Shown here: one piece after another, positions 28,485-37,397 of the stretch
How the letters are laid out: each line of letters starts with the position of its first letter
Numbering within the stretch: the stretch's first letter is position 1
Assembly: GCA_900472575.1 (NCBI GenBank)
Contig: UCIV01000007.1
Location: 1 to 64,000, forward strand
From: Hyphomicrobiales bacterium
Lineage (GTDB): Bacteria; Pseudomonadota; Alphaproteobacteria; Rhizobiales; Rhizobiaceae
Direction of reading: 5' to 3'
Length of the DNA stretch: 64,000 nucleotides
Made by a program: the position numbers and the translations under genes
The notes under the pieces: model-generated
The model's input: only the letters and a program-made list of their open reading frames with translations
Told to the model about the DNA's origin: nothing
Database searches by the model: none

Positions 28485-29312
28485 TCACAGTCTGGCAACA
28501 GCGCGAAGTTCCTTCGCGGTCGTCGTGGGAAGATCGAAGAATTCGAGATAGGCCGGTATCTGCTCGAACAGCATGTCTGTTCCGACCTGATATTCGCAGC
28601 CGCGAGCGCGCGCCGCAGCCAGGAACGGCGTTATCTCACGGCTCAGCACCACCTCTCCAACGAAGGCTGAAGGCGCGATCCGGGATACATCGAAAGGCAG
28701 CGGATCATTGTCATTCATACCGAGCGGCGTGGCGTTGATGACGATATCGTAGCCGTTTGGATCGGTCTTGCCGGCTTCCACACGCAACCCCGGATAATGA
28801 CGACGCAACCGGTCCGCGAGGCCCTGCATCATGGGGATGGAGGCATCGGAAAGCGCCAGTTCTGCCAATCCCGCTTTGGCAAGCGACGCGGCGATCGCCG
28901 AGCCGACACCTCCGGCACCGGCCATGATCGCTCTCTTGCCCTCGATCTCCCGCCCTCTGCGCAGCATCCCGCGGACGAAACCTTCCCCGTCGAACATATC
29001 GCCGACAAGGCCGCCGTCCGATCCGATTTTCACTGCGTTGCAGGCTCCAGCAACCTGCGCATTGGTGGAAATTTCGTCCAGCAATCCCATGGTGGTGATC
29101 TTGTGCGGCATGGTGATCAGCGCGCCATGGATATTGGAAAGGCGGAAGACCAGTTTCAGAAATGCCTTGTAGTCATCCGGCCGGCATCCCATCGGCACCA
29201 CGACCGCATCGATACCGTTTTTCTCGAAATAGGGATTGTAGATCAACGGCGCCTTGAAGGAATGCGTCGGGAACCCGAGATGTGCGATGAGTTTTGTGTT
29301 GCCGCTTATCAT
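28485..29312 (-). CDS. Shikimate/quinate dehydrogenase (AroE family)
   Basis: This 275-residue enzyme interconverts shikimate (or quinate) and the 3-dehydro compound with NAD(P). It shows the substrate-binding GFPTHSFKAPLIYNPYF near residue 12, the catalytic Lys in ITMPHKIT near residue 70, the cofactor loop AGAGGVGSAIAASLAKAG and the NATPLGM motif. The PTHSF pattern replaces PVxHS of biosynthetic AroE, suggesting a catabolic paralogue. ATG 29312 is chosen because MISGNTKLIAHLGFP is the conserved start; the open upstream frame mirrors the ATPase gene. Confidence 0.9.
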   Translation of the reverse strand: MISGNTKLIAHLGFPTHSFKAPLIYNPYFEKNGIDAVVVPMGCRPDDYKAFLKLVFRLSNIHGALITMPHKITTMGLLDEISTNAQVAGACNAVKIGSDGGLVGDMFDGEGFVRGMLRRGREIEGKRAIMAGAGGVGSAIAASLAKAGLAELALSDASIPMMQGLADRLRRHYPGLRVEAGKTDPNGYDIVINATPLGMNDNDPLPFDVSRIAPSAFVGEVVLSREITPFLAAARARGCEYQVGTDMLFEQIPAYLEFFDLPTTTAKELRAVARL

Positions 29313-29346
29313 CGGCCTTACCTTCCGGCTATGAGCCTGTATCGCA

Positions 29347-30117
29347 TCAATGCCGCCCGAGGATTTCGCCAAGAAACTTCCGGGTGCGTTCATGTTTCGG
29401 ATTGGAGAAGAATTCGGCCGGAGGCGCCTCCTCGACGATCGCGCCGCTCGCCATGAAGATGACGCGATCGGCAACCTGACGGGCGAAACCCATTTCATGG
29501 GTCACGCAGATCATCGTCATTCCCTCTTCGGCCAATGCGATCATCGTATCGAGCACTTCCTTGACCATTTCCGGGTCAAGTGCGGATGTCGGTTCATCGA
29601 ACAGCATCGCCTTGGGCCGCATGCAGAGGGCACGCGCAATGGCGACGCGCTGCTGCTGACCGCCGGAAAGCTGAGCGGGATATTTTTCCGCCTGCTCGGA
29701 GATCTTGACCCGCTCCAGCAAGGTGCGGGCACGATCCTCGGCTTGCGCCTTGTCGATACCGAGCGATCTCATCGGAGCCAGCATGCAGTTCTGCAACACG
29801 GTCAAATGCGGAAAGAGATTGAACTGCTGGAAGACCATGCCGACCTCGCGGCGAACCGCATCGATCGTCTTCGATCCATGTCCGAGCATGATGCCGCCGA
29901 CATGGATGTCACCCTTCTGATAGGCCTCCAGGTGATTGATGCAGCGGATAAGCGTGGACTTGCCGCTTCCCGAGGGGCCGCAAAGCACGATCTTCTCGCC
30001 CTTCGCGACAGACATGTTGATATTGTCGAGAGCCTTAAAGGCGCCGTACCATTTTTCCACGCCCGACAGGGAGATCATCGGCTCGGTGGTCGTTGCGCTA
30101 TTCATTGTCTGGTTCAT
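29347..30117 (-). CDS. Polar amino-acid-type ABC ATPase
   Basis: This 256-residue ATPase has Walker [10 protein letters not shown], signature [15 protein letters not shown] and Walker [18 protein letters not shown] 30117 has GGAG eight bases upstream; a GTG at 30147 is open in frame but poorly placed. Family membership says amino acid, yet the operon (AroQ, shikimate dehydrogenase) implies import of a hydroaromatic acid. Confidence 0.92.
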   Translation of the reverse strand: MNQTMNSATTTEPMISLSGVEKWYGAFKALDNINMSVAKGEKIVLCGPSGSGKSTLIRCINHLEAYQKGDIHVGGIMLGHGSKTIDAVRREVGMVFQQFNLFPHLTVLQNCMLAPMRSLGIDKAQAEDRARTLLERVKISEQAEKYPAQLSGGQQQRVAIARALCMRPKAMLFDEPTSALDPEMVKEVLDTMIALAEEGMTMICVTHEMGFARQVADRVIFMASGAIVEEAPPAEFFSNPKHERTRKFLGEILGRH

Positions 30118-30150
30118 CCATAAAACTCCGGATTTCTCGACCGGCACGGC

Positions 30151-30792
30151 CTAGCGGCTGGCGGTCAGGAATTTGCGCTCAAGATGGGCGCCGTAGATGG
30201 TCAGCGGGCAGCACATCAGGAAGTAGAGGGCTCCAACCACGCCGAAGACGGTCAATGGCTGGAAGATCTGGTTTGAGATGATGTTGCCGGCGCGGGTCAG
30301 TTCGGTGAAACCGACGATCGAAGCGAGCGATGTTCCCTTGATGAGCTGCACCAGGAAGCCAATCGTGGCCGGAAGCGAGATCCGTATCGCTTGGGGAAGG
30401 ACGACATCCTTCATCCGCGAGACGTAACCCAAGCTCAACGCCTTGGCGGCCTCCGTCTGCCCACGCGGGACCGCTTCAATCGATCCTCGCCAGATTTCCC
30501 CCAGAAAGGCACTTGCATGGAGGGTCAAGCCGACCGACACCGCAGCCCACGCATCCATCTGGATGCCGATCAGGGCCAGTCCGTAATAAACGACGAAAAG
30601 CTGCATCAACAGCGGCGTACCCTGGAATACCGCGATATAGCCGGCCGTCAGGCGCTCGACGATGAAGATGCCGGAGGTGCGCGCCAAAGCTACTATCAGC
30701 CCCGCAATACTGCCACATAGGAAGGCGACCACGGACAGCGCGACTGTCCATTTCAGGCCTGCCAGAAGGAAAAGGAATTCTTCGCGTCCCAT
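30151..30792 (-). CDS. ABC transporter permease (HisMQ family, 1)
   Basis: This 213-residue inner-membrane subunit has an EAA loop reading IWRGSIEAVPRGQTEAAKAL, then SLGYVSRMKDVVLPQAIR. About five hydrophobic segments are present. It is separated from the ATPase by 33 bases and from the other permease by 12. Confidence 0.92.
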   Translation of the reverse strand: MGREEFLFLLAGLKWTVALSVVAFLCGSIAGLIVALARTSGIFIVERLTAGYIAVFQGTPLLMQLFVVYYGLALIGIQMDAWAAVSVGLTLHASAFLGEIWRGSIEAVPRGQTEAAKALSLGYVSRMKDVVLPQAIRISLPATIGFLVQLIKGTSLASIVGFTELTRAGNIISNQIFQPLTVFGVVGALYFLMCCPLTIYGAHLERKFLTASR

Positions 30793-30804
30793 TCGATTTC
30801 CTCC

Positions 30805-31473
30805 TTATCTGACCGGGTAGCTGAAATAGCGGGAGGAGAAGAGCGCGAAGATGCGCATCATCACCCAGGAGATGACGAGGTAGAACGCCGTCACTGTGAA
30901 ATAGACCTCGAAGCTGCGGAAGCTGTCGGACTCGATCCGTTGCGATACCGAGGTGAGTTCGTAGGCCGAGATGGCGGATGCGATGCTGGTCGTCAGCGTC
31001 AGCAGGATGAACTGGCTGGTCAGGGAGGGATAGATCGCCCTCAGTGCCGGCTTGAGGATGATCAGGCGGAAGACCTGAGCCTTGTGCAGCCCGAGCGCCA
31101 GTCCCGCCTCCATCTGCCCCTTCGAAATGGACTGCACGCCACCACGAATGATTTCGATGGCATAGGCGCCGCCATTGATGCCAAGCGCGATGATCGCGGT
31201 CGGCGTCGGATCGAGCCGGATGCCGGCCAGCGGCAGCGCGAAATAGATGAAGAAGATCTGCACCAGAAACGGCGTGTTGCGGATCAGTTCGACGAAGCCG
31301 ATCACGAGCCAGCGCAAAGGCTTGAATGGCGACTGGCGCAAAATGACGCCGCCGATGCCGATCACGATCGCCAGAAGCATGCCGCAAATGGCCAGCGTGA
31401 ATGTTCCGAGACAGGCCCATAGAAGGTTTGGCAGACCGTCGATGACCGGAGTGAAATCAAGGGTATAGTTCAT
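30805..31473 (-). CDS. ABC transporter permease (HisMQ family, 2)
   Basis: This 222-residue permease has an EAA loop reading IIRGGVQSISKGQMEAGLAL, then GLHKAQVFRLIILKPALRA. The N-terminus has the helices of the family (LWACLGTFTLAICGMLLAIV). With the preceding permease it should make the membrane channel of the same importer. Confidence 0.92.
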   Translation of the reverse strand: MNYTLDFTPVIDGLPNLLWACLGTFTLAICGMLLAIVIGIGGVILRQSPFKPLRWLVIGFVELIRNTPFLVQIFFIYFALPLAGIRLDPTPTAIIALGINGGAYAIEIIRGGVQSISKGQMEAGLALGLHKAQVFRLIILKPALRAIYPSLTSQFILLTLTTSIASAISAYELTSVSQRIESDSFRSFEVYFTVTAFYLVISWVMMRIFALFSSRYFSYPVR

Positions 31474-31494
31474 GATATCTCCTGCGGCGCGTTC

Positions 31495-31938
31495 TCAGGA
31501 CGGCTCGACCATGTCGGCCATGGCTTCGATCGCCAGTTCGTAACCGCGGGCTCCGAAGCCGATCATGATGCCGGTCGCGGTGCGTGAAATCAGGGAGTTG
31601 TGATAGATGCTCTCGCGGGCATGCACGTTGGATATGTGCAGCTCTATCTTCGCGCCGTCGAAAGTCTTCAGTGCGTCCAGCAGGGCGATGGACGTGAAAG
31701 TGTATCCGGCCGGATTGATGATGATGCCACAGGCATCCTTTCGCGCCTGATGGACGGATTCCACCAGCTCGCCCTCGAAATTCGTCTGGCGAAAATCGAC
31801 CGAGAAACCCAGAGACTCGGCTTTCGCCTCACATCGCTTCCGAATGTCGCCAAGGGTTGTCGTGCCGTATATGGACGGCTCCCGCTCACCCAGAAGATTG
31901 AGGTTGGGTCCGTTAAGGACAAAGATCGTCTTGTTCAT
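31495..31938 (-). CDS. aroQ: Type II 3-dehydroquinate dehydratase
   Basis: This 147-residue enzyme interconverts 3-dehydroquinate and 3-dehydroshikimate. The N-terminal LNGPNLNLLGEREPSIYG carries the catalytic Tyr and Arg, INPAGYTFTSIALLDAL the conserved Asn and helix, and EIELHISNVHARE-like residues (ELHISNVHARESIYH) the catalytic His. Its place between the transporter permease and binding protein and next to QuiC shows a catabolic role: dehydroquinate from quinate to dehydroshikimate. Confidence 0.94.
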   Translation of the reverse strand: MNKTIFVLNGPNLNLLGEREPSIYGTTTLGDIRKRCEAKAESLGFSVDFRQTNFEGELVESVHQARKDACGIIINPAGYTFTSIALLDALKTFDGAKIELHISNVHARESIYHNSLISRTATGIMIGFGARGYELAIEAMADMVEPS

Positions 31939-31953
31939 GAAAAAAACTCCGGG

Positions 31954-32009
31954 CAGCGTCGGCGCAAGGATTTGCCATGCGCCGACGCTGGCACCTCATT
32001 CGGGTGCCA
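31954..32009 (-). promoter_or_regulatory. Two stem-loops after binding-protein gene
   Basis: A perfect 13-bp stem CAGCGTCGGCGCA (31954-31966) with TGCGCCGACGCTG (31978-31990) is followed by a 7-bp stem TGGCACC (31989-31995) with GGTGCCA (32003-32009). They fill the gap between the binding-protein stop and aroQ. On the minus strand an A-rich rather than T-rich stretch is near aroQ, so read-through is likely. Confidence 0.7.
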
Positions 32010-32044
32010 CCACGCGAAATTCAGAGTTTACGAAGAGCCGAAGC

Positions 32045-32875
32045 TCACTTCGCGGTGAACGGAATACCTTCAAGGCTCTTCGGGAATTCCGGCACCGGAA
32101 CCTTCATCCACTTGTCGTAGATCTTCTTCAGTTCACCATTGCCTTTGATCTTGTCGATGAACTCGTTTACCGCGACATTGATCTCTTTCTCGCCCAGGCG
32201 CGTGCAGGCGCCGTTGTAGAGCTTCTGGAATTCGAGCTTGTTTTCGAATTTGCCCGGGACTGCCTTCTCGACGCGATCGAGATAGAAGATGTTGCCGCCG
32301 AGCGCGTCGACCTGGCCGGAAGCCAACGCCTGAACGCTTGCTGCGTCGCCGTCATACCGGCGAATGGTCGCGGTAGGCGGGGCATTCTTGGTGACCTGAG
32401 TATCCTGGGCTGCACCCTTGGCGACGCTGATCGTCAAGCCGGCCATGTCATCATTCGTCTTGATCGACTTGTCCTTCGGCCCGATCAGGACGATGGCGTT
32501 CGCATTGTAAGGTTGGCTGAACTGCACGGCCTTGGCGCGATCCGGCAACATCGCCATCGTCGCGAACAGAATGTCGACGCGGCCTGATGTGAGTGCGGGA
32601 ATGCGGTTGTTGACTTCGAGCGGAACGAATTCCACTTCGACACCGAGTTCCTTGGCGAACAGGGCGCCCATTTCGGCATCAAAGCCGTCCTGCTTGCCTG
32701 CGCTCGTGACAAAACCCCAAGGCGGGTTGTCGCCCTGGATGCCCACGACCAGCTTGCCCTTGGCCTTGATCTCGGCCGGCGTGATAGCCGCAGCTGGCTG
32801 CGAAAGCGATGCTGCGGCGACAATTGCCGCGGCGCCCAACAAGGCACGGCGCCGATTCAATTTGAATCCAAACAT
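32045..32875 (-). CDS. ABC transporter binding protein (SBP family 3)
   Basis: This 276-residue periplasmic binding protein has a twin-Arg-like signal (NRRRALLGAAAIVAAASL, cleavage after QPAAA near residue 29). The mature chain holds VVGIQGDNPPWGFVTSAGKQ and GRVDILFATMAMLPDRAKAV. ATG 32875 is chosen because the upstream frame runs through the promoter region. It is first in the quinate/shikimate operon and divergent from quiC. Family 3 proteins usually bind amino acids; a hydroxylated cyclic acid is my inference. Confidence 0.9.
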   Translation of the reverse strand: MFGFKLNRRRALLGAAAIVAAASLSQPAAAITPAEIKAKGKLVVGIQGDNPPWGFVTSAGKQDGFDAEMGALFAKELGVEVEFVPLEVNNRIPALTSGRVDILFATMAMLPDRAKAVQFSQPYNANAIVLIGPKDKSIKTNDDMAGLTISVAKGAAQDTQVTKNAPPTATIRRYDGDAASVQALASGQVDALGGNIFYLDRVEKAVPGKFENKLEFQKLYNGACTRLGEKEINVAVNEFIDKIKGNGELKKIYDKWMKVPVPEFPKSLEGIPFTAK

Positions 32876-33032
32876 TAGGTGCTCCTCCTCTGATGGCCTA
32901 AAAGGCCTGCCAGCTCTCCTCCAGCTGGTAACACGCCAAAATTGACATAAGCCCATTTTCAAATCAACAGAGTTTTTCTATAATCTCCTACAAAATGCAT
33001 TTCGACATTTGTGTGGGAAATTGCATTACGAT

Positions 33033-33049
33033 TTTTTGCAGTGCAAAAA
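33033..33049. promoter_or_regulatory. Candidate operator upstream of quiC
   Basis: TTTTTGCA-G-TGCAAAAA is a perfect 8-1-8 palindrome, ending 26 bases before the quiC start. A smaller palindrome AAATGCATTT is at 32993-33002, sharing the TGCA core. Both lie in the divergent region between the transporter operon and quiC and are good candidates for one of the GntR regulators downstream. Confidence 0.6.
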
Positions 33050-33075
33050 GCGGATTGTTTCAGGAGGAGGAAACA

Positions 33076-34965
33076 ATGAAAACATCGATCGCCACGGTGT
33101 CGATCAGCGGAGAGTTTCCCGAGAAACTGGCGGCCATTGCAGCAGCCGGGTTCGACGGGGTGGAGATCTTCGAAAATGATTTCCTGGCCTTCGACGGCAG
33201 TCCAGCCGATGTCGGACGAATGGTTCGCGACCACGGACTGGAAATCACGCTTTTCCAACCGTTCCGGGATTTTGAGGGCATGCCGGAACCGTTGCGCAGC
33301 CGGACTTTCGATCGCGCCGAGCGCAAATTCGACATCATGCAGCAACTCGGCACCGACCTCGTCCTCGTCTGCTCCAATGTTTCGCCTGCATCGCTTGGCG
33401 GTATCGATCGGGCTGCAGCAGATTTCCACGAATTGGGCGACCGGGCGGCGAAGCGCGGGCTTCGCGTAGGTTACGAGGCTCTCGCATGGGGCCGGCATAT
33501 CAATGACCACCGCGATGCTTGGGAAATCGTGCGGCGCGCCGATCATCCCAATATCGGCCTCATACTCGACAGTTTTCACACCCTGTCACGAAAGATCGGC
33601 GTCGGATCGATCCGCTCCATACCAAAGGACAAGATTTTCATTGTGCAGATGGCTGACGCGCCGCTGATCGAGATGGATCTGCTCTACTGGTCACGCCATT
33701 TCCGCAACATGCCGGGCGAAGGCGACCTGCCGGTAAGGGAGTTCACCGAAGCCATCGCCGCGACGGGCTATGATGGTTATCTGTCGTTGGAAATCTTCAA
33801 TGACCAGTTCCGCGGCGGCTCTCCAAAGACGATTGCGGCCGACGGTCACCGTTCGCTGGTCTATCTCGGCGATCAGGTTCGTCGAAATCCGGATGCCTCA
33901 ACACTAACCGTCCCGGAAATGCCGGATCGCGCCGACGTGAAGGGCATAGGGTTCGTCGAGTTCTCTGCCGATGAAAAAGACAGCGAAAACCTTGCCGCCA
34001 TTCTCAAGACGCTAGGCTTCAGAAAGACTGCGGTTCATCGCTCCAAGAAAGTCGCGATTTTCGAGCAGGGCAAAATCCGCCTTTTGCTCAACACAGACGA
34101 AAAGGGCTTTGCAAACGCCTCCTTTGCAGTACACGGCACGTCTGCCTATGCGGTCGCACTGATTGTCGATGATGCGGGCGCGGCCTATGCGCGCGCAATC
34201 GCGCTCGGCGCCGAACCATTCGAGCAGTTGGTCAGCCAAGGCGAAGTGCAGATCCCGGCGATCCGCGGTGTCGGCGGCGGACTGATCTATTTCCTCGACG
34301 AGAAAGGCAACCTCGGCCGTTTCGCGGAGATCGACTTCACGCCGGCTTCCGAAGACGCGGACATCGCCGCAGCGCATCTTGCCCATATCGATCACGTTGC
34401 CCAGACCGTCGCTTACGATGAGATGCTGACCTGGCTGTTGTTCTACACCTCCATATTCGAAGCCGATAAGACGCCGATGGTCGACATCATCGACCCGTCC
34501 GGGGTGGTGCGCAGCCAGGTGGTCGAAAATAAGTCAGGCAGCCTGCGCTTGACACTGAATGGAGCGGAGAACCGCCGCACATTGGCTGGCCATTTCATCG
34601 CGGAACGGTTCGGCTCGGGCATACAGCACCTCGCTTTTCACACCGAGGACATCTTCGCGACAGTTGCCGCGTTGCGCAAAAACGGCTTCGAACCCCTGCC
34701 CATATCTCCGAACTATTACGGCGATATAGAAGCTCGATTCGGCCTGGACCCGGCCCTGACGGAGCGATTGAAGGCCGACAATATTCTCTACGACAGAGAT
34801 GACCAAGGCGAATATTTCCAGATTTACAGCACGACGTTCGGCGAAGGCTTCTTTTTCGAGATCGTGCAACGTAGCGGCTATCGCGGATATGGCGCGGCCA
34901 ACGCCATCTTCCGCATTGCTGCATTGAAGAAGGCTCTCAGGCCGGAAGGCTTGCCGAGGCTTTGA
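33076..34965 (+). CDS. quiC: 3-dehydroshikimate dehydratase, two-domain
   Basis: This 629-residue protein fuses a sugar-phosphate-isomerase-type TIM barrel (about residues 1-280) to a 4-hydroxyphenylpyruvate-dioxygenase-like part with two VOC modules (about 300-629). The barrel converts 3-dehydroshikimate to protocatechuate in the QuiC1 enzymes of Pseudomonas, which have this architecture. Metal-site residues are suggested by LEIFENDF-type Glu near the N-terminus, LILDSFHTL, and DGYLSLEIFNDQF. In the C-terminal part AHIDHVAQTV, QHLAFHTEDIF and FFFEIVQRSGY give the His-His-Glu facial triad of HPPD. GGAGGAGG precedes the ATG. The product feeds the pca genes. Confidence 0.9.
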   Translation: MKTSIATVSISGEFPEKLAAIAAAGFDGVEIFENDFLAFDGSPADVGRMVRDHGLEITLFQPFRDFEGMPEPLRSRTFDRAERKFDIMQQLGTDLVLVCSNVSPASLGGIDRAAADFHELGDRAAKRGLRVGYEALAWGRHINDHRDAWEIVRRADHPNIGLILDSFHTLSRKIGVGSIRSIPKDKIFIVQMADAPLIEMDLLYWSRHFRNMPGEGDLPVREFTEAIAATGYDGYLSLEIFNDQFRGGSPKTIAADGHRSLVYLGDQVRRNPDASTLTVPEMPDRADVKGIGFVEFSADEKDSENLAAILKTLGFRKTAVHRSKKVAIFEQGKIRLLLNTDEKGFANASFAVHGTSAYAVALIVDDAGAAYARAIALGAEPFEQLVSQGEVQIPAIRGVGGGLIYFLDEKGNLGRFAEIDFTPASEDADIAAAHLAHIDHVAQTVAYDEMLTWLLFYTSIFEADKTPMVDIIDPSGVVRSQVVENKSGSLRLTLNGAENRRTLAGHFIAERFGSGIQHLAFHTEDIFATVAALRKNGFEPLPISPNYYGDIEARFGLDPALTERLKADNILYDRDDQGEYFQIYSTTFGEGFFFEIVQRSGYRGYGAANAIFRIAALKKALRPEGLPRL

Positions 34966-35059
34966 TCGATGGTGGGCCAATCTGTTGAGCGTGACCGGGT
35001 GGGTTTAAACGAGCAGACAAAATATGTATGAGGATTGAGAAAATCTCCGAGATGCGCAC

Positions 35060-35734
35060 ATGCTTTCCGATCTAGCCACCGAAACCGTTGCCGAAAACAG
35101 CTACAAGCGAATTCGAGCCGATATCATATTCGGGCGTCTCGCTCCCGGTCAGAAGCTTAAGCTCGAGAAGCTCAAGGAGACTTATGACACCAGCGTCAGC
35201 ACGCTGAGGGAGATCCTCAACCGTCTTGCCTCCGAAGGACTTGTCGTGGCGGAGGGCCAACGCGGCTTTCATGTGGCGCCGATGTCATCGACCGATTTGA
35301 AAGAGATCGCCGCACTGCGCCTGCTATTGGAGACACACGCGCTGGAGCAAACCTTCGAGAGGGGTGACGTCGACTGGGAAGCACGGCTCGTATCTGCGCA
35401 TTACAAACTTGCCCGCATGGAAAGCGTCATGGCCAGCGGCGATACCAGTCAGACGGAAGACTGGAAGCGCTATGACTGGGAATTTCACCAGGCTCTGATT
35501 TCCGCTTGTGGGTCGAGATTGCTGATGGAAACCCATGCCGCCATTTTCGATAAATATCTCCGCTACCAAATGGTTGCCCTCTCCTATCGCGGCAAGATCG
35601 CTGCAGACGAACACAAGCGTCTTCTGGACGCTGCCCTCGAGCGAGACCAGAAGACGGCGAAAAAGATCCTCGGCCTGCACATTGAGGGAGGCGTGGAACA
35701 TGCATTGGCGAGAAAGTCGCCGCTTCAGGATTGA
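35060..35734 (+). CDS. GntR/FCD-family regulator (1)
   Basis: This 224-residue regulator has an N-terminal winged helix (IRADIIFGRLAPGQKLKLEK and TYDTSVSTLREILNRLASEG) and an all-helical FCD ligand domain, with the metal-binding region near YDWEFHQALISACGS. The Shine-Dalgarno is weak. It follows quiC by 94 bases and is followed almost at once by a paralogue. It probably controls the quinate/shikimate genes; ligand unknown. Confidence 0.9.
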   Translation: MLSDLATETVAENSYKRIRADIIFGRLAPGQKLKLEKLKETYDTSVSTLREILNRLASEGLVVAEGQRGFHVAPMSSTDLKEIAALRLLLETHALEQTFERGDVDWEARLVSAHYKLARMESVMASGDTSQTEDWKRYDWEFHQALISACGSRLLMETHAAIFDKYLRYQMVALSYRGKIAADEHKRLLDAALERDQKTAKKILGLHIEGGVEHALARKSPLQD

Positions 35735-35736
35735 TC

Positions 35737-36441
35737 ATGCGTGAAGAACGATCATTTGAGCACGAACGGGTGAACGACCTCAGCGAAACCGTCAGCGATG
35801 CGGTCTTTCGGCGGTTGCGGCAGGACATCATACTCGGGACATTGCCGCCCGGCTCCAAGATCAAGCTTGAAAAGGCTCGCGAGCGATACTCGATCAGCAT
35901 TTCGTCACTACGTGAGATCCTTTGCAGATTGTCGGCAGAGAATCTTGTGCTTGCAGAAGGGCAGCGTGGATTTGAGGTCAGTCCAGTATCCAGGCAAGAA
36001 TTGATGGAACTGGCCGACCTTCGCATCGTGTTGGAATGCCATGCTATCGGCCTTTCATTCGCTACCGGAGATCTTGAGTGGGAAGGCTCGATCGTGGCCG
36101 CGCATCATCGATTGGCTGCGGTGGAGCGCAGGCTTCTCGCTGGAGATATTGCCCGCACGATCGACTGGGTCAGATGTGACTGGGAGTTTCACCGGGCGAT
36201 CGTTGCGGCAAGCAAGTCGACAACGCTCCTGCAAAACCTGTCCTCGGTCTTCGATCGTTTCCTTCGATATCATATGCTCGCTGGCAGTTTTCGAGGCAAT
36301 GCGGTCGTCGACGATCACAAGCTGCTATTTGAACGGGCGCTTGCGAGAGACGCAGATGGCGCAAGGCAGATCATCACCAGCCATGTGCAAAAGGGCGTTG
36401 AGCATATTCTGAAAGAACCGGGGTTTCTTCTGAACATTTGA
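35737..36441 (+). CDS. GntR/FCD-family regulator (2), tandem paralogue
   Basis: This 234-residue regulator aligns along its whole length with the previous one: LREILxRLSxExLVxAEGQRGF and the CDWEFHRAIVAAS region match closely. ATG 35737 has CAGGA six bases upstream; TTG 35731 overlaps the previous stop. The pair looks like a local duplication that has diverged, and could bind related ligands or the same operator. Confidence 0.9.
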   Translation: MREERSFEHERVNDLSETVSDAVFRRLRQDIILGTLPPGSKIKLEKARERYSISISSLREILCRLSAENLVLAEGQRGFEVSPVSRQELMELADLRIVLECHAIGLSFATGDLEWEGSIVAAHHRLAAVERRLLAGDIARTIDWVRCDWEFHRAIVAASKSTTLLQNLSSVFDRFLRYHMLAGSFRGNAVVDDHKLLFERALARDADGARQIITSHVQKGVEHILKEPGFLLNI

Positions 36442-36779
36442 CAGCTCCTTGAGCCTCCTGCCGTGCCGTAAGTTTTGTCAACCGACTTACAGGAATTGCT
36501 CATAAAACAGGCAGGGCACATATCCCCTCCAACGCAAGGCACTCAATCGGTCGAGATCTGCGCGCTGGAAGGCATGGCATGCGGATTGCTTCTCCCTCTC
36601 AAAGTCAAAAAGGGGATATCCTTGGCGCCGTATCCGCCTTTCATTCGCATTATCCCGGCTGCCTGCGGAGTGACCACCACCATTTCGCCAGGCCGGGCCA
36701 TTTCATTGCCGTGGACGACATTGATCGCCACCGGAAGTTTCGCTGCCTGTTCGCCCAGCGCCCTTGACTGAGGGTGGCA
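36442..36779. other. Intergenic region before nasT (338 bp)
   Basis: No plus-strand gene is supported here. On the minus strand, about 36590-36770, a stretch reads like coding sequence (GEMVVVTPQAAGIMRMKGGY) but its upstream part runs antisense into nasT and no start fits. It could be the remnant of a gene. The nasT promoter should also be here; I see no clear sigma-54 or -35/-10 element. Confidence 0.4.
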
Positions 36780-37367
36780 ATGGCAAAATCCGATCTGACA
36801 ATTCTGGTTATTGATGAAAATGCCATCCGCGCCTCGATCATCGAGGAAGGCCTGAACGAGGCCGGTCACAGCAATGTCACGGTCATTCATGAGGTCAATG
36901 GCGTTGCCCGCATCATCGAGACGCAACAGCCGGACGTCATCATCATCGACATCGAAAACCCCAACCGGGATATGATGGAACATCTTTTCCAGCTGACCCG
37001 CACCGTCAGTCGCCCGATTGCGATGTTCGTGGATCGATCCGACACCGCCTTGATCGAGTCTGCCATGGAGGCAGGCGTTTCCGCTTATGTTGTCGACGGC
37101 CTTAAGAAGGAACGCGTCAAATCCATCCTCGACATGGCCGTCAGCCGCTTCAACGCCTTCAGTCGGCTTCAGCAGGAACTAGCCGAAGCTCGATCCGCGC
37201 TTGAGGAGCGTAAGGTCGTGGAGCGAGCTAAAGGCATACTCATGAAAATGCGCGGGCTTTCGGAGGAGGAGGCCTTTGCATTGTTGCGTCAGACAGCAAT
37301 GAACGAAAAAAAGAAAATGGCTGAAATTGCGCAAAGCCTAGTGACTGCCGCAGGTCTTCTGATGTGA
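36780..37367 (+). CDS. nasT: ANTAR antiterminator of nitrate assimilation
   Basis: This 195-residue protein has an N-terminal receiver-like domain (ILVIDENAIRASIIEEGL, then VIIIDIENPNRDMME with the Asp of the phosphorylation strand) and a C-terminal ANTAR RNA-binding domain (KVVERAKGILMKMRGLSEEE, then FALLRQTAMNEKKKMAEIAQ). NasT binds a two-hairpin leader RNA and prevents termination of nitrate/nitrite reductase operons when the sensor NasS releases it. ATG 36780 is preferred to GTG 36774 because GAGGG lies five bases before it. nasS follows after 30 bases. Confidence 0.93.
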   Translation: MAKSDLTILVIDENAIRASIIEEGLNEAGHSNVTVIHEVNGVARIIETQQPDVIIIDIENPNRDMMEHLFQLTRTVSRPIAMFVDRSDTALIESAMEAGVSAYVVDGLKKERVKSILDMAVSRFNAFSRLQQELAEARSALEERKVVERAKGILMKMRGLSEEEAFALLRQTAMNEKKKMAEIAQSLVTAAGLLM

Positions 37368-37397
37368 TGGATATGGGCAGGAGGACGCAGAGTTAAG

